From: Halobacillus sp. Marseille-P3879
Lineage (GTDB): Bacteria; Bacillota; Bacilli; Bacillales; Halobacillaceae
Reading direction: 5' to 3'
DNA: 64,000 nt
Assembly: GCF_900240285.1 (NCBI RefSeq)
Contig: NZ_OESS01000002.1
Location: 124,001 to 188,000 of the forward strand
The notes beneath the pieces were generated by a model. It was not told the DNA's origin and made no database searches. It was given only the letters and a program-made list of their open reading frames with translations. Below, piece after piece: positions 42,735 to 52,652 of the stretch (the first letter of the stretch is position 1; each line of letters begins with the position of its first letter). The translations under genes were made by a program, and so were the position numbers.

Positions 42735-42908
42735 TCAGGCTTCTTCTTTAATAACACCTTCGCCTAGTACGATTGCGGCAAGACTGAATAAAATTGTCAT
42801 AATAATCACCTGGGAGAACGCAAACTCTGTCCCGGCCATATTACTGACAACATATGCCATCATAAAACTTAATAGAAACGCCCATAAAACGGTCCAAATC
42901 ATTCGCAT
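42735..42908 (-). CDS. Small membrane protein, DUF2929/YjzD-like
   Basis: 57 residues with two transmembrane helices (MIWTVLWAFLLSFMMAYVVSN and VIIMTILFSLAAIVLGEGV). GAGGTGAG precedes the ATG. It resembles B. subtilis YjzD (DUF2929), a membrane protein of unknown role from the neighbouring yjz region. It has its own terminator. Confidence 0.78.
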   Translation of the reverse strand: MRMIWTVLWAFLLSFMMAYVVSNMAGTEFAFSQVIIMTILFSLAAIVLGEGVIKEEA

Positions 42909-43050
42909 ACCTACTCACCTCGTTTACACATTCTTCGTTCATTTTACCAGAACCCTTCTAAAAAATAAATATGGAATCGCTTTAAGCCGCATGAATTCAT
43001 GCGTGTCCGAATATTATTTATATAGTAGTAAATAGAGAGGGGGCTTCTGT

Positions 43051-43602
43051 TTGGTTGTTGTAGTATTTAATTGTTTTCATTGGATGGGCTATCACTGTAC
43101 AAGGCAGCTCCTCTATAATGGCCATGAAGTAGTGGGCGTGGACGAAATCGATACTCCTTTAAAAGAAAAGTTGTACATGTATGTGGGTAGGAATAGTCAT
43201 TTTCAACATTTTAATACGATAGAAGAGCGTGATAATCACAGTCATCATTCAAAGAATGAGCCCTGGATTAAGATATCACAAAGAGAAATTATTATTAGCA
43301 CAAATGGAAATAGTGACGTGGCACTGCCGGTTCCTCCATTATTTGGAGAATGGATGAAAATGGAGAGTCAAGATATAGAAACAATAGATGATTTGAAACT
43401 ATGGATATTAGCACAGAGAGCTAAATATGTAGGCGACTTTTTTGAAGTTGTAATTGATCATCTTGAAAAGGGAGAGGTCTCTTCGTTGCTGGAAATAAAC
43501 TTTTCCAACACAGCGAGGGCTACTCAGCCTCAGGAAATATTGGAAAGGGTTTGGGAGGTCACTCGGCATAAGGAATTAAATTATAAAGAGATAGACAATT
43601 AA
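43051..43602 (+). CDS. Degenerate or short NAD(P)-binding-like protein
   Basis: 183 residues, TTG start with GAGAGGGGG upstream. The N-terminus VVVFNCFHWMGYHCTRQLLY NGHEVVGVDEI follows the beta-alpha-beta pattern of sugar-epimerase/SDR enzymes, but the glycine-rich GxxGxxG loop is replaced (only the last glycine remains). The rest is not recognisable as the family and is about half the usual length. It may be a diverged regulator rather than an enzyme. It lies upstream of fabH and is followed by a structured, gene-free gap. Confidence 0.65.
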   Translation: MVVVVFNCFHWMGYHCTRQLLYNGHEVVGVDEIDTPLKEKLYMYVGRNSHFQHFNTIEERDNHSHHSKNEPWIKISQREIIISTNGNSDVALPVPPLFGEWMKMESQDIETIDDLKLWILAQRAKYVGDFFEVVIDHLEKGEVSSLLEINFSNTARATQPQEILERVWEVTRHKELNYKEIDN

Positions 43603-43738
43603 AACACTGGAGATTAACTTCCCGTATGACAAAAGAGAAAGTGGAATGCAGATTCGCAAAATATTATGCACTGACTACCAAAGGGCCCCACTCCTGGCTG
43701 AATAAATGATTGCGGAAAACCAGGGGCTCTCCAGGCTG

Positions 43739-43760
43739 ACACGGGTGATCCCGTGTTTTT
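43739..43760 (+). terminator. Terminator before the fabH promoter
   Basis: ACACGGG/CCCGTGT with loop TGAT and TTTT after it. It separates the Rossmann-like gene from fabH. Confidence 0.85.
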
Positions 43761-43802
43761 CTTATGGTGAAGCACTTGCCTAACGGGGAATTATAAATTA
43801 AA

Positions 43803-43821
43803 ATTAGTACCAAGTCATAAT
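43803..43821. promoter_or_regulatory. FapR operator upstream of fabH
   Basis: ATTAGTACCAAGTCATAAT closely matches the B. subtilis FapR box of fabHAF (TTAGTACC core). FapR represses fatty-acid synthesis and is released by malonyl-CoA. A TATAAA at 43828-43833 lies just downstream, so the box covers the -35 region. Confidence 0.85.
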
Positions 43822-43851
43822 AATTAGTATAAATAATAAGGGTGATTTACA

Positions 43852-43923
43852 TTGAGGCAGGAATCCGCTATGATATTCGTGGATAAACCTGCTCGTTCAT
43901 GTGGGATAAAAAATTACCTTTAA
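43852..43923 (+). CDS. Possible 23-residue leader peptide of fabH
   Basis: TTG-initiated frame (MRQESAMIFVDKPARSCGIK...) with AAGGGTGA eight bases upstream. Its TAA stop is part of the fabH ribosome site (AAGGGGATG). This could give translational coupling; no homology is known, and the start codon is weak. Confidence 0.3.
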   Translation: MRQESAMIFVDKPARSCGIKNYL

Positions 43924-43935
43924 GGGGATGAATAT

Positions 43936-44868
43936 ATGAACGCTGGAATCATCGGAGTTGGTCATTACGCTCCCGAAAGAGTATTGACAAACAAAGATAT
44001 GGAAAAAATCGTAGATACAAGCGATGAATGGATTCGCACAAGAACAGGAATTGAAGAGCGGCGTATCGCTGACGATGATATGGATACATCAGATATGGCT
44101 TTACGTGCAGCACAAAATGCATTGGATGATGCTGAGCTGTCTGCTGAACAAATTGATTTAATCCTTGTGGCAACTGTTACTCCTGATCATCCATTTCCTT
44201 CAGTAGCCACAATGCTGCAGGATAAATTAGGTGCAAGAAAAGTAGCGGCTATGGACATTAGTGCTGCTTGTGCAGGCTTCATGTATGGAGTAATTACCGC
44301 AAAGCAGTATATTGATACAGGTGCATATGAAAATATTCTTGTGGTTGGTGTTGAAAAGCTTTCTAAGATCACAAATTGGGAAGATCGCAATACGTGTGTA
44401 TTATTCGGGGACGCTGCTGGTGCAGCTGTTATTGGCCCTGTAAGCGACGATAAAGGGATCTTATCCTTTGAGCTTGGGGCAGATGGAAGCGGAGGACCTC
44501 ACTTGTACCAGGATGATTATTTATTTATGAACGGGCGGGAAGTTTTTAAATTTGCCGTACGTCAGATGCCTGAATCCTCCGTAAATGTTGTAAAGAAAAT
44601 TGGTCTAAAAGAGGAAGATGTTGATTACCTTGTACCGCACCAGGCGAACATCCGGATTATGGAAGCGGCGAGAGAGCGGTTAGGGATACCAGTAGAGAAA
44701 ATGTCCGTGAAAGTTAATAAATATGGAAATACCTCGTCAGCATCGATTCCACTTGCTTTGTCAGAAGACGTGAAAGCAGGTAAAATCAAAGATAACGATC
44801 TTGTTGTACTCGTCGGATTCGGCGGCGGTCTCACCTGGGGAGCCGTTGCACTAAGATGGGGTAAGTAA
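43936..44868 (+). CDS. fabH: 3-oxoacyl-ACP synthase III
   Basis: 310 residues. Starts fatty-acid synthesis by condensing acyl-CoA with malonyl-ACP. The catalytic triad is in ISAACAGF (Cys), VPHQANIRI (His) and [11 protein letters not shown] (Asn). Located with fabF as in B. subtilis fabHA-fabF, with a FapR box upstream. The ATG follows AAGGGGATG. Confidence 0.97.
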   Translation: MNAGIIGVGHYAPERVLTNKDMEKIVDTSDEWIRTRTGIEERRIADDDMDTSDMALRAAQNALDDAELSAEQIDLILVATVTPDHPFPSVATMLQDKLGARKVAAMDISAACAGFMYGVITAKQYIDTGAYENILVVGVEKLSKITNWEDRNTCVLFGDAAGAAVIGPVSDDKGILSFELGADGSGGPHLYQDDYLFMNGREVFKFAVRQMPESSVNVVKKIGLKEEDVDYLVPHQANIRIMEAARERLGIPVEKMSVKVNKYGNTSSASIPLALSEDVKAGKIKDNDLVVLVGFGGGLTWGAVALRWGK

Positions 44869-44886
44869 TCAAGGAGGAATAGTGTA

Positions 44887-46128
44887 ATGGAAAAACGACG
44901 TGTCGTAATTACCGGTGTAGGGGCTGTTACTCCTGTCGGTAATTCTGTAGAGGAAATGTGGAACAGTATAAAAGAAGGAAAATCTGGCGTAGGAGAAATT
45001 ACAAAAGTAAACAAGGAAGATTATCCTGTGAAAGTAGCAGCTGAACTTAAAGACTTCGACCCATCCAATTATATTGACCGCAAAGAAGTTCGTCGGATGG
45101 ATCCCTTTGTTCAATACGCTATGGTTGCTTCTCATATGGCGGTTGAAGATGCCGGCCTTGAGATTAACGAAGACAATGCTCACCGCACAGGTGTATGGAT
45201 CGGCTCAGGAATAGGTGGAATGAACACGTATGAATCTCAGTTTGAGACATTTCAGAAAAAAGGATACCGTCGTGTCAGCCCATTTTTTATTCCAATGATG
45301 ATCCCTGATATGGCCGCAGGACAAGTTTCTATCGCTTTAGGAGCGAAGGGAATCAATTCCTGTTCAGTAACAGCTTGTGCTTCAGGTGCGAATTCCATTG
45401 GAGATGCTTTTAAAGTAATTCAACGCGGAGATGCTGATGTTATGATTACAGGAGGAACAGAGGCTCCGATGAACAAAATGTCCTTTGCAGGATTTGCTTC
45501 AGCCCGCGCGCTTTCTTTAAATGAAGACCCGAAGACAGCCAGCCGCCCATTTGATAAGAACAGGGATGGTTTTGTGATGGGAGAAGGATCGGGTATTTTA
45601 GTAATTGAATCTCTTGAATCCGCACAAAAGCGCGGGGCAAAGATTTACGGTGAAATTACAGGCTACGGATCTACTGGAGATGCCTATCACATTACATCTC
45701 CTGCACCAGAAGGAGAAGGCGCCACGAGGGCAATGAACCATGCATTAGAAGATGCAGGAATTTCTGCTGAGTCCATTGACTATTTAAATGCTCATGGAAC
45801 TTCCACAGATTTAAATGATAAATTTGAGACAACAGCAGCTAAATATGTCTTTAAAGAATACGCGAATAAGTTACCAATTTCCTCAACTAAATCCATGATG
45901 GGTCACTTACTTGGTGCTGCAGGTGCAGTTGAAGCAATCATATCCTTAAAAGCTATTAATGAAAGTATTCTGCCGCCAACTATAAACTATGAAACACCAG
46001 ATCCGGAATGCGATTTAGATTATGTACCGAACGAAGCTAGAAATAAAGATCTTAACACCGTGATGAGTAACTCATTAGGCTTTGGCGGACATAACGTTTC
46101 GTTAATTTTTCAAAAATTTAACGGTTGA
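44887..46128 (+). CDS. fabF: 3-oxoacyl-ACP synthase II
   Basis: 413 residues. Chain-elongating condensing enzyme. Catalytic cysteine in [10 protein letters not shown] and histidines in [11 protein letters not shown] and [15 protein letters not shown] are present. It follows fabH by 18 bp with AAGGAGG, so both are FapR-controlled as one operon. Confidence 0.97.
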   Translation: MEKRRVVITGVGAVTPVGNSVEEMWNSIKEGKSGVGEITKVNKEDYPVKVAAELKDFDPSNYIDRKEVRRMDPFVQYAMVASHMAVEDAGLEINEDNAHRTGVWIGSGIGGMNTYESQFETFQKKGYRRVSPFFIPMMIPDMAAGQVSIALGAKGINSCSVTACASGANSIGDAFKVIQRGDADVMITGGTEAPMNKMSFAGFASARALSLNEDPKTASRPFDKNRDGFVMGEGSGILVIESLESAQKRGAKIYGEITGYGSTGDAYHITSPAPEGEGATRAMNHALEDAGISAESIDYLNAHGTSTDLNDKFETTAAKYVFKEYANKLPISSTKSMMGHLLGAAGAVEAIISLKAINESILPPTINYETPDPECDLDYVPNEARNKDLNTVMSNSLGFGGHNVSLIFQKFNG

Positions 46129-46150
46129 AGTATGGTAGATCAATGAGGTT

Positions 46151-46427
46151 GGGTCAAAACTGAATAAAGCATAAAATAATCCGAACGATTTTGTTGAAAT
46201 CAGTTCGGATTATTTATTTGCCAAGAAAGGGTTTTGACCACCACTCCGTCAAAGCTCTTCGCTTTACCCTGGACACGGGCATCAACTTCCTCGAAAAAGC
46301 AAAGAGCGCTTTCCTATGGATCTTCGGCTCGAGCTGTTCCTACAGGACAGGAGTCTTATGCACGTTGATTACGTTCATGATCTGCGTTTATTTGATTCAA
46401 TTTTTATGTTCGTTTTTTACTGTCACT
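46151..46427 (+). repeat. Dispersed ~260-bp intergenic repeat, copy C
   Basis: Direct orientation, most complete 5' end (GGGTCAAAACTGAATAAAGC). The hairpin AAATAATCCGAAC/GTTCGGATTATTT lies at 46174-46215; the 3' end is TTCGTTTTTTACTGTCACTG. It starts 22 bp after fabF and fills the gap to the LCP-protein terminator; no gene is seen. Confidence 0.85.
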
Positions 46428-46460
46428 GCTGAACTTCTACCTCACCCTTACTTTTTTAAT

Positions 46461-46496
46461 AAAAAAGCACTCAAGGGTAATTTCCCTTGAGTGCTT
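46461..46496 (-). terminator. Terminator of the LCP gene (minus strand)
   Basis: A 13-bp perfect stem AAGCACTCAAGGG/CCCTTGAGTGCTT with A6 on the left side, a T-run for minus-strand transcription. Confidence 0.9.
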
Positions 46497-46502
46497 ATGT
46501 GT

Positions 46503-47507
46503 TTATTCCTTTAAAAATTCCTGTATGGCCTCAGCGCTTTGTTGTTCATCATGGGCTAACACCAAGCCAATCGGGTACTCTACCCGCTCGTTCCAAACAT
46601 TATCATCTGTTGGTAAGCTGAAGGTTTCAATATCGTTGACAGGATTAAAGATCATATCTTTGCTTAAGCCAAGAACCTTGCCGCTTCCCACATTTGTATC
46701 AATATAAGGCTGAAGGGTTCCAAGTAAACGGGGAGCTTTCATGACTCCATTAATAGAGACAGCTTCTTCTTTTAAAAGCTTAATTACTTCCTGCTGGCGT
46801 TCAACGCGGGCAAAGTCACCTTTAGAATCACTCCGGTAACGGGCATAACCCAATAATTCTTCACCGTTTAAATCATGGGTGCCTTCTTTAAGATCAATAT
46901 TTGTATCGGCCGCTTTGTACTGCATATCTTTTTCAATATCGACTTCCACTCCATCTGGGGCAAGTGTATCCACGATATGAGTAAACCCGTCAAAATCAAT
47001 AATTGAGTAATATTCAACATCAATTCCGAAGTTCTCCTTGATGGTCTGACGCATCAATTCGGGTCCGCCTAAGGCGAAAGCTGCGTTTATTTTGTTATAG
47101 CCGTGGCCGGGGATATCTACATACATATCACGCATGATGGAGGCTACTTTAGCCTTATTTCCATCTTCATCATACTGAGCGACCATAATTGTATCCGATC
47201 TTGGTGTTTCATCATTCCGTTGATCCACGCCTAACAGCAGGACATTGGTTTTTCCATCGTTATTATCGACACCTTTAAACTCATCTTTATATTTGCTTGA
47301 GATCTCATCCAGCGTATAGTCGCTGCCATCGTCTCCTGAAACTCTCCCTTGTGATTCTTGTTTACCCATCATATATTCATACCCGGTATAGCTGAGTGTA
47401 GTTATTAACATAAGAAATATAATAGCAATAAAAAAACGTTTTTTACGCTTCCGCTTTCTGCGGGTACGCAAGGAGCGTCGTTCTGACATAACATCATTCC
47501 TTTCCAT
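46503..47507 (-). CDS. LCP-family (LytR-CpsA-Psr) cell-wall polymer ligase
   Basis: 334 residues: a basic cytoplasmic N-terminus (RTRRKRKRKKR), one transmembrane helix (~24-45) and an extracellular LCP domain (~85-240) with NVLLLGVDQRN, PRSDTIMVAQYD, SIMRDMYVDIPGHGYNKINAAFALGG and YARYRSDSKGDFARVERQQ. LCP proteins transfer teichoic-acid or other polymers to peptidoglycan. AAAGGAGG precedes the ATG. The paralogue (TagT/U/V) cannot be told. Confidence 0.92.
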   Translation of the reverse strand: MERNDVMSERRSLRTRRKRKRKKRFFIAIIFLMLITTLSYTGYEYMMGKQESQGRVSGDDGSDYTLDEISSKYKDEFKGVDNNDGKTNVLLLGVDQRNDETPRSDTIMVAQYDEDGNKAKVASIMRDMYVDIPGHGYNKINAAFALGGPELMRQTIKENFGIDVEYYSIIDFDGFTHIVDTLAPDGVEVDIEKDMQYKAADTNIDLKEGTHDLNGEELLGYARYRSDSKGDFARVERQQEVIKLLKEEAVSINGVMKAPRLLGTLQPYIDTNVGSGKVLGLSKDMIFNPVNDIETFSLPTDDNVWNERVEYPIGLVLAHDEQQSAEAIQEFLKE

Positions 47508-47644
47508 AAAAAAGCTCCTCCTTTAAATTTACCTGTAAATCACTAGTAAGTAAAGAGGAAGATGTAGGAACACGTCGTATATTGCGTGCATTTGTATCGT
47601 GTGTATTTCATAAAATAAATAAAGATTACAAAGGGGGACAGGCC

Positions 47645-47845
47645 ATGTGGCAATGGGTTCTTATGCTTGTTGGTTTTGGTTTTTCAGTGGCAGGCGGAAC
47701 AGTTACTATTACATACCTGAACCTCGTACCTGCCGGGCTTTCCTGGCTTGAGTTTCTTATACTTATTCAGTCAAGACCAGAGTGTTACTTATTCCCAATT
47801 GGACTAGCCATCAGCTTGCTTGCCCTTATATTTATGAAAGAATAA
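47645..47845 (+). CDS. Small two-helix membrane protein
   Basis: 66 residues, MWQWVLMLVGFGFSVAGGTV ... LIQSRPECYLFPIGLAIS. Two transmembrane helices are separated by a short loop. AAAGGGGG precedes the ATG. I know no function; the gene lies between the LCP ligase and yjbA. Confidence 0.7.
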   Translation: MWQWVLMLVGFGFSVAGGTVTITYLNLVPAGLSWLEFLILIQSRPECYLFPIGLAISLLALIFMKE

Positions 47846-47935
47846 TTTACTAAATGTTGGTTGAGAAGAATAAAAAAACCAACATTGGTCATAATGTAAC
47901 CTAAAGAGTTCACGGCATGAAAGAGAGGTTGCGCT

Positions 47936-48697
47936 ATGTTATATATGCATGATCTGTGGGTGAATTGGTTTGAAGGAGAAGAGAATGGGTATAACGTTTG
48001 TCACTTCCATGAGTGGCGCAAAGAAGATGGGATTGAGTTGGTCGATCAAATCCCGTTGCTGCTCATTGAAGAAGAGTTATTTGAATTCATTGAAAACGAC
48101 TTGCAGGAACTTCCGAAGTCATTGCTGGATGATATTCATAAGCGAACTTATATGAAGAAAAACCAAGAACGAAAGACCATTGATTACGCAGCAGTTGTGA
48201 CGGATGGTAAGAGTGTTTTAGTATTCGATACCCTCGGATATTCGCTTCCAGTTAAGAAAAGCAGGTTAATTCCTCGTCAGGAACGACTCGTATTTGACAT
48301 GGTGGAAGGAAAACGGCCTTCTGGCTACGAGCTGGAACATCCGACACCTAAAGAATATCACATCTTATCATTATCACCAGAGAAAATGGCAGGTTTAACA
48401 CGTAGAGAAAGACAATTAAAGCAGCTGTTAATGATGGCATTGGATCAGCTTAGACATACTGATTACCCTGAAGAAGTAGGCTATTGGCTGACAGAGTGGG
48501 ACCCTTCACAATATGAACTTACAAAGGAGATTACCGCTGAAGCTGCCTGGCAGCGCCTATATTATGGAACAATTGAAGGCTGGAGTAACCAACATGAGGA
48601 ACTGTGCGGAAAATTAATAAAGGGTCAGCCTTTCTTTGAAACCATGTGGCAGTCAGAACATCAGAAAACGAGTAAACATTTAAAAAGCCAGAATTGA
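47936..48697 (+). CDS. yjbA: UPF0736 protein YjbA
   Basis: 253-residue cytoplasmic protein; WVNWFEGEENGYNVCHFHEW, VTDGKSVLVFDTLGY and ETIEGWSNQH-like TIEGWSNQHEELC align with B. subtilis YjbA. Function unknown. Gene order with trpS and opp matches B. subtilis. The stop lies in a bidirectional hairpin. Confidence 0.92.
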   Translation: MLYMHDLWVNWFEGEENGYNVCHFHEWRKEDGIELVDQIPLLLIEEELFEFIENDLQELPKSLLDDIHKRTYMKKNQERKTIDYAAVVTDGKSVLVFDTLGYSLPVKKSRLIPRQERLVFDMVEGKRPSGYELEHPTPKEYHILSLSPEKMAGLTRRERQLKQLLMMALDQLRHTDYPEEVGYWLTEWDPSQYELTKEITAEAAWQRLYYGTIEGWSNQHEELCGKLIKGQPFFETMWQSEHQKTSKHLKSQN

Positions 48698-48722
48698 GCG
48701 ATTCTCTCAATTCTGGCTTTAG
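48684..48722. terminator. Bidirectional terminator between yjbA and trpS
   Basis: A 15-bp perfect stem AAAGCCAGAATTGAG/CTCAATTCTGGCTTT with A and T runs on both sides. It includes the yjbA stop codon. Confidence 0.92.
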
Positions 48723-48723
48723 T

Positions 48724-49728
<1,005 letters not shown>

Positions 49729-49750
49729 TCACTCCTCTAAAATTGTATAC

Positions 49751-49980
49751 AAAAAAACCAACCATCCTTCCAAGACGGAAGGGACGATTGGTTCGCGGTG
49801 CCACCCTAATTACTTTTTAAAAAAGTCAGCTCATATTCGTTAACGCCGAATCCACGTATCTGCTTCAAAGTCCCAATTCGCTTTACTGATCTCAGCTGTT
49901 TGCACCAACCACAGCCTCTCTGTGAAAGTAGTCAGCAGAGCTACTAATAACTTCTTCACGGCAGATTGCCTATTCATTCT
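49751..49980 (-). promoter_or_regulatory. Tryptophan T-box riboswitch of trpS
   Basis: On the minus strand the leader has the T-box AGGGTGGCACCGCG (49794-49807), overlapping a terminator helix (CCAATCGTCCCTTCC pairing with GGAAGGATGGTTGG) and T-run at 49751-49757. A specifier TGG (Trp) is at 49873-49875 in GAATTGGGAC. Uncharged tRNA-Trp would stabilise antitermination. Confidence 0.95.
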
Positions 49981-49986
49981 GAACAA

Positions 49987-50015
49987 ATTATAGATCATCC
50001 GTGACGGCATTGCAA
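49987..50015 (-). promoter_or_regulatory. Promoter of the trpS leader
   Basis: On the minus strand TTGCAA (50010-50015) and TATAAT (49987-49992) are 17 bp apart; start of transcription near 49980. Confidence 0.85.
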
Positions 50016-50021
50016 GTTTAA

Positions 50022-50393
50022 TTATCCCTGATAGTAAACTACCAGCAACACGATTAGCGCGGCAAGTAATATCGCACCCTGGAATAGAAAGAAATAAGCA
50101 AACTTCTTTTTGAACATTTGAGAAGGGAGAGGTTTATCTTCAAAGTCATCAAGGTAATCTTTATTCTTCGCTACCCGGTTGGTTACTTTTCGGAAACTGT
50201 AGGTAATAGCATCAAAAAAACCACCTTTAATAATCCATAACAAAAGCCCGACAAATAAATAAAAGAAACTCAAATAAAAAAGTAAGTCAATAAAGGTAAT
50301 TAAATTATAGGCCGGGGCGAACAAGATGAACAATAACCCTATCAGGAGCAGGTTAATACCAAATAAACCCCATTTATTTCGTACGATCACCAC
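50022..50393 (-). CDS. DUF3899-like small membrane protein
   Basis: 123 residues with GTG start, three transmembrane helices (~10-30, 32-57, 98-120) and a charged central loop. The pattern (NKWGLFGINLLLIGLLFILF ... FFDAITYSFRKV) fits DUF3899 proteins of Bacillaceae. Function unknown. A weak ribosome site lies upstream. Confidence 0.72.
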   Translation of the reverse strand: MVIVRNKWGLFGINLLLIGLLFILFAPAYNLITFIDLLFYLSFFYLFVGLLLWIIKGGFFDAITYSFRKVTNRVAKNKDYLDDFEDKPLPSQMFKKKFAYFFLFQGAILLAALIVLLVVYYQG

Positions 50394-50475
50394 CGCTTGG
50401 ACACATCCTTTATATTCGAAAACTGAATTTATTATATCACTTCAATAAAGAATAAATCACCTTTATTTCGTAAGT

Positions 50476-50490
50476 AAATAACAGAAAATT
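50476..50490. promoter_or_regulatory. Possible CodY box in the opp leader
   Basis: AAATAACAGAAAATT matches the CodY consensus AATTTTCWGAAAATT with three mismatches, about 310 bp before oppA. Opp permeases are CodY targets in several Firmicutes. Weak by itself. Confidence 0.3.
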
Positions 50491-50709
50491 CGTCATAAAA
50501 TGAATATTGCATGCCTTATTCACCTTTTCTATAAAAGATATCGTATACGTTAAAAGTTTCAAAAAAACGGTACATTATTAAACATAATAACGAATAAATA
50601 ACAAAATATTATTTTAAAAAATGTAAAACAAACTAGGTAATTAGACCTGTTTTATGTCATTCAAACGTAATAATAAAAGGCTTTCAGCAAATAAATTGAA
50701 AAAAATGAA

Positions 50710-50737
50710 TGCAAAATAGTTAGAAAACTTGTATAAT
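50710..50737 (+). promoter_or_regulatory. Probable oppA promoter
   Basis: A perfect TATAAT at 50732-50737 with TGCAAA 16 bp upstream. It lies about 60 bp before the oppA start. The remaining ~300 bp between the DUF3899 gene and this promoter is very AT-rich and shows no further gene. Confidence 0.55.
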
Positions 50738-50799
50738 TCGATATGTGGACAACGTTCCACGTCAAAATTTTTATTTTTTTAGGGGAGGTCATTTTCTAC

Positions 50800-52491
50800 A
50801 TGAAAAAGGCAAATTGGTTTTTGCTGGTGCTATTGCTAGCGCTCAGCATGTTCCTCGCAGCATGTTCCGGCGGCGACGAATCTGGCGGAGAGACTGAGGG
50901 AGACGCTGAAGGCGGCGATGGAGAAGAAACAGAAGAATCATCCGGCATGGATAGTGAGCAAGTACTTAACTTATACGAACCATCCGAGATTCCGACTATG
51001 GATGCATCTATGGCAACTGATGCCGTGGCATTCCAATGGTTAGGTTCTACAATGGACGGGCTGTACCGTGTAGGTGAAGATGGTGAAACAGAAGAAGGTA
51101 TTGCTATTGATCACGAAATAAGCGATGACAGTCTTACTTGGACTTTCAATTTACGTGACGATGCTACCTGGTCAAATGGTGCCCCGGTGACAGCTCACGA
51201 CTTTGTTTATGCGTGGCAGCGTGCTGTAAACCCGGATACAGGATCTGAATACGGTCCTTACATGATGGGTGGCGTAATTGAAAATGCCCAGGCAATCGCT
51301 GATGGAGACGCCCCAGTAGAAGAATTGGGTGTTGAGGCTGCTGACGACTATACATTAGAAGTAACACTTGAAAAACCGACTCCATATTTTGAGTCTTTAA
51401 CGACTTTCGGTACTTTCTTACCGTTAAATGAAGAATTTGTTGAGGAGCAAGGAGAAGATTATGCTCTTGAGGCTGAAAGTTTAATAGCGAACGGCCCATT
51501 TGTAATTACTGAGTGGGATGCCAGCGGCTGGACGCTTGAAAAGAATGAAGACTACTGGGATGCAGACCAAGTTAACCTTGAACAGATTAACGTTGATGTA
51601 GTTAAAGAAACCTCATCTGCAGTTAACTTATATCAAACTGGCGAGGTTGACCGAGTAGCCCTTGATGCTGAATTTGTAGATGAATATCGTAGTGCTGAAG
51701 ATTTTACAACGATTGAAGAGCCTACCTTATTCTACTTGAAGATGAATCAGGAAAATGAAATCCTTTCAAACGAAAATGCTCGTAAAGCAATCCAAAGAGT
51801 AATCGACCGTGATTCATTGGTTAACACTTTGCTTAATAACGGTTCTCTTGCTTCTGCGGGTAACATGCCGCAAAACTTTGTTTTCCATCCGGAAACAGAA
51901 GAAGATTTCCGTGAAGTTAATGGAGATCTATTTGAAACAAACGTAGAAGAAGCTCAAGAACTTTGGGCAACTGCCAAAGAAGAATTAGATATTGAAGAAG
52001 CAGAGATTGGATACCTGGGCGGAGATACTGAGTTATCCAAGAATATGGATGCTTACATCAAAGACCAGCTTGAACAACTTGAAGGTCTAACTGTTAATGT
52101 ACAGGCAGTACCTTTCCAAGAGCGCTTAGATCGTGACACAGAAATGGATTACGACCTTCAAAACGCTGGCTGGGGTCCTGACTATGTCGATCCAAACACC
52201 TTCTTAAATTTATGGGTGACGGACGGCGGCAACAATAAGACAGGTTATTCTAGTGAAGAATATGATTCTATGATTGAAGAGGCTAACAATGAGCTTGCTC
52301 AAGAGCCGGTTGAACGTTTCGAAACGTTACTAGAAGCTGAAAAACTTCTTATTGAAGAAGATGCGGTTCTAGCACCACTTTACCAGCGTTCACGTGCTTA
52401 TCTATGGCAGCCATACCTTAAAGATGTAACATTTAATCAGGCAGGCCCTGATTTCACTTACAAATATGCGTACATTGAAGGTAAGGAATAA
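50800..52491 (+). CDS. oppA: Oligopeptide ABC transporter substrate-binding lipoprotein OppA
   Basis: 563 residues, solute-binding protein family 5. The lipobox MFLAACSGG anchors it outside; a very acidic Gly/Glu/Asp linker (~25-55) follows, then the binding domain (VLNLYEPSEIPTMDASMA... WSNGAPVTAHDFVYAWQRAV). Captures peptides for OppBCDF. The start at 50800 follows GGGGAGG. The acid linker is typical of halophilic Bacillaceae. A hairpin directly downstream probably limits expression of oppBCDF relative to oppA. Confidence 0.94.
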   Translation: MKKANWFLLVLLLALSMFLAACSGGDESGGETEGDAEGGDGEETEESSGMDSEQVLNLYEPSEIPTMDASMATDAVAFQWLGSTMDGLYRVGEDGETEEGIAIDHEISDDSLTWTFNLRDDATWSNGAPVTAHDFVYAWQRAVNPDTGSEYGPYMMGGVIENAQAIADGDAPVEELGVEAADDYTLEVTLEKPTPYFESLTTFGTFLPLNEEFVEEQGEDYALEAESLIANGPFVITEWDASGWTLEKNEDYWDADQVNLEQINVDVVKETSSAVNLYQTGEVDRVALDAEFVDEYRSAEDFTTIEEPTLFYLKMNQENEILSNENARKAIQRVIDRDSLVNTLLNNGSLASAGNMPQNFVFHPETEEDFREVNGDLFETNVEEAQELWATAKEELDIEEAEIGYLGGDTELSKNMDAYIKDQLEQLEGLTVNVQAVPFQERLDRDTEMDYDLQNAGWGPDYVDPNTFLNLWVTDGGNNKTGYSSEEYDSMIEEANNELAQEPVERFETLLEAEKLLIEEDAVLAPLYQRSRAYLWQPYLKDVTFNQAGPDFTYKYAYIEGKE

Positions 52492-52522
52492 TACAAGCCC
52501 GACCACAGGCTAACTTATAGGG

Positions 52523-52563
52523 AAGAGAGTATATGTCCATATGTTGGCGTATACTCTCTTTTT
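52523..52563 (+). terminator. Hairpin between oppA and oppB
   Basis: AAGAGAGTATA/TATACTCTCTT (11 bp) with TTT, about 90 bp before oppB. Leaky termination here would give more OppA than permease. Confidence 0.82.
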
Positions 52564-52652
52564 CCCTGTTAAGCGAATTTTCGGATAATAGACAAATTTC
52601 AGTTAATTTATAGGGGTTTCGACAAAGGTTAATCTTAATAGGAGGTGTTGGC

